From positions 208,501 to 272,500 of the forward strand of contig PUQB01000061.1 in NCBI GenBank assembly GCA_003024785.1: a stretch of 64,000 nucleotides of DNA. Direction: 5' to 3'. The DNA comes from Selaginella tamariscina. Its lineage: Eukaryota > Streptophyta > Lycopodiopsida > Selaginellales > Selaginellaceae. Positions 62,054-64,000 of the stretch are shown here, in pieces; positions within the stretch are counted from its first letter, which is position 1; the number at the start of each line of letters is the position of its first letter. The notes beneath the pieces were generated by a model. It was not told the origin of the DNA and ran no database searches. It saw nothing but the letters and a program-made list of their open reading frames with translations. Position numbers and translations under genes: made by a program.

Positions 62054-63714
62054 TCACTGTTGAGCGCACTGTACTCGGGGACCCGAGGGTTCATCGTCCT
62101 CGTCGTAAGCCTCCTGTTGCTGCTGCTGCTGCTGCTGCTTCTTCCTCATCTCCTCGTCCAAGTTGACATCGTGCATTGTGGTCTCCTCACACTCGTCGAG
62201 CTCCATGTCCGTCAGTGTGCTAGAGGGCCGCGGGGGGAGTACACTCTCCAGTGCCTTGCATTGCTCCGGTGAGAGTGTGCCTGACTCGGGGAACTCCACG
62301 TTGAAGTGTATGTATAGTGTTCCCTTCATGAATGGCCTCTGGTGGTGTGGCATTCCCTCATCATTAATCGCCTTAAACTGACCTGTTTAGAAGTCATTAG
62401 TAAACATTTGAACGAGCGTAGGTCTCCCACACACACACACACACACACACATACCTGGCTTGATGATCTCGCCGGGACTAGACTTGACCAGGAGCTGTCT
62501 GCCGTCCAGATGGGTGATTGTAAACTGGAAACCACAGAGAGCCTCCACCAACAGAAGCGAGTGTTCCACGAAAAGATCATCACCCTTTCTCTTAAACTTC
62601 GGGTGCTCTTTCTGCTGCAATACGAACACAATGTCTCCCGTGACGGTGTCCGGCTGAACACAAAACTCAAAGTTAGCACACATACATACATACGTACATA
62701 CAACTACTTACAGCTTCATCAGCTTCTCCAGGGAACGTAATCTTTTGGCCGTTCACCATTCCCTTTTCAATGAAAACTTCCAAAAGCTTCTTCTCTTGAA
62801 CTACGACCTTGTTACCCTTGCATTGTGTGCATTTATCCTTCTCACTAATTGTTTCACCTAAAGAAGAAAAAAATGCTTGATAAACATATATATGCATAAA
62901 TACATGTCAAAGCTCGACTACTGACCTGAACCACGGCAATCAGGACACACATGTTGCATTTGCTGGATCATTCCCGGACCGAGCTGACGAATAGAAACCT
63001 TCATGCCTGATCCTTGGCAACCAGTACATCGGCTAGATGCACCAGATTTGGATCCCTTTCTGCACATACAGTAATATTAGTATAATCAACATTATTACTA
63101 CCACATATCTAAATATACATGTGAATATACATACCCTTTGCAGCTAGGACAAATAATGTTCCTGGACAAGGAGAGTTTCTTAGAAGCGCCATTGTACAAC
63201 TCCTCCAATGAAACCTTAAGTGGTGAATAACATCCTCTCCCCTCCTTTGCTGCCTGCGACCTCTACTACTACCTCCTGTAAAGACAAAAACATAACTCGT
63301 TATCAACTACCAATAGCGCATAAAAGAGATACATACCTCCCATGCCACCGCCGAAGAAAGACTGGAAAATATCAAACGGGTCGTGCATACCGCCGCCACC
63401 ACCCATCCCTTCCTTGAGGGCTTCTTCACCATACTGATCATAAATTTCTTTTTTTTTCGGGGTCACTTAGAACCTCATATGCCTGAGAGATCTCCTTAAA
63501 CTGCAAAATCCACACAAGATTTAAGGAATTGAGACAGAAGGGGGCTAAAATCACATACTTTTTCAGGATCTCCTCCCTTATCAGGGTGATTCTTGATGGC
63601 GGCTTTCCTGTATGCCTTCTTGAGATCTTCAGGAGTCGCATCCTTGGAGACCCCGAGAACTTCATAGTACCTTGTATTATCGCTACTGCTCTTCTTCGGC
63701 ATACGCCCAAACAT
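62054..63714 (-). CDS. DnaJ/HSP40 co-chaperone, ANJ1 type
   Basis: Type I J-protein that stimulates Hsp70 ATPase and hands over unfolded clients, in the cytosol and at membranes. Seven exons: 63714-63559, 63500-63337, 63275-63135, 63059-62926, 62857-62712, 62653-62455, 62382-62054. J-domain at residues about 13-75 with HPD in [10 protein letters not shown], then a Gly-rich linker ([20 protein letters not shown]), four CxxCxGxG-type zinc repeats (CPxCKG, CTGCQG, CPDCRG, CTQCKG) and the client-binding C domain ([18 protein letters not shown]). The end CAQQ is a farnesylation box. A polyglutamine run ([13 protein letters not shown]) precedes it. One extra A in a run of nine (near 63455) and one missing C (near 63220) break the frame; undoing both gives 1269 nt, 422 residues, the family's usual size. 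Confidence 0.95.
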
Positions 63715-63888
63715 CTTGCGCGACTGTGTGCGTCTATATAGATCTGCGGCTTACCGGACTGCTGCGTCTTTAGCTCTCCCCGACGAACCCTAGAAAGCCC
63801 TTCTCTCGTTTTGAGGAACAAAAAAGGGCAACGGGACACGTGGCTTCCATTCTGCCGTCGGATCCTAACGAAGGTACTAGACGGATCG

Positions 63889-63906
63889 TTCCCGAAGCCA
63901 CTAGAA
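63889..63906. promoter_or_regulatory. Gapped heat-shock element upstream of the DnaJ gene
   Basis: TTCccGAA followed, at the correct ten-base step, by another GAA, about 175 bases before the DnaJ ATG. Heat-shock factors bind alternating GAA/TTC units every five bases, so induction by heat is plausible for this gene. Confidence 0.5.
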
Positions 63907-64000
63907 GGTCTCGGTCAACCGTTGGATCAAGAGAATAATTAGCATTTTTAATCACCATTAATTAGTGAATTATGTCATTTCAAGAAATATCTTTATTAAA

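Noticed and set aside
1-64000. tRNA, rRNA or bacterial-type systems
   Set aside because: No clover-leaf, rRNA core sequence, Shine-Dalgarno operon or CRISPR structure was noticed; gene structure is consistently plant nuclear.

Overview
The window looks like nuclear DNA of a land plant, most likely a lycophyte (Selaginella- or Isoetes-like). The evidence is short GT-AG introns of roughly 60-330 bp, plastid-type plant phosphofructokinase and ANJ1-type DnaJ genes, PLS-type pentatricopeptide repeat (PPR) sequences, plant amino acid permease exons and Ty3/gypsy and Ty1/copia traces. Genus is an inference from PPR style and intron size; no marker in the window proves it. Coding exons are moderately GC-rich, while intergenic DNA is extremely AT-rich and studded with CA, GA and TA microsatellites, many inside introns.

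Left two thirds (1-41560): a mosaic of nested direct and inverted duplications. A direct segmental duplication pairs 3262-18277 with 24541-41560. Each copy carries, in order, a copia RNase H scrap, exons of an unrecognised coiled-coil gene, exons of a TAF1-like gene, AT-rich repeat, a 2.1 kb fold-back palindrome, a small secreted-protein remnant, about 4.5 kb of AT-rich DNA, a decayed PPR gene and the 3' end of a TMEM144-like transporter gene. An amino acid permease pseudogene (18278-19823, plus) has an inverted, tail-to-tail copy (29320-30345, minus). Four copies of the TAF1-like fragment occur (one inverted).

Right third (40803-64000): mostly working genes. TMEM144-like carrier (minus), a MITE, an unrecognised nuclear-looking acidic/basic protein (minus), plastid ATP-phosphofructokinase (minus, 12 exons, two G-boxes upstream), a young Ty3/gypsy element (51728-56598), a secreted alpha-carbonic anhydrase (plus, 7 exons, complete), a 2-oxoglutarate/Fe(II) dioxygenase (minus) and a farnesylation-motif DnaJ (minus, 7 exons, heat-shock element upstream). 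The genes look like independent housekeeping or metabolic genes rather than a pathway cluster.

Several otherwise well conserved genes carry isolated one-base indels, often at short homopolymers. Undoing one base each restores exon phases exactly in three genes, which suggests residual long-read assembly errors rather than gene death. I found no sign of a novel multi-gene system; the most unusual aspects are the duplication architecture and the chimeric gene-fragment cassette.
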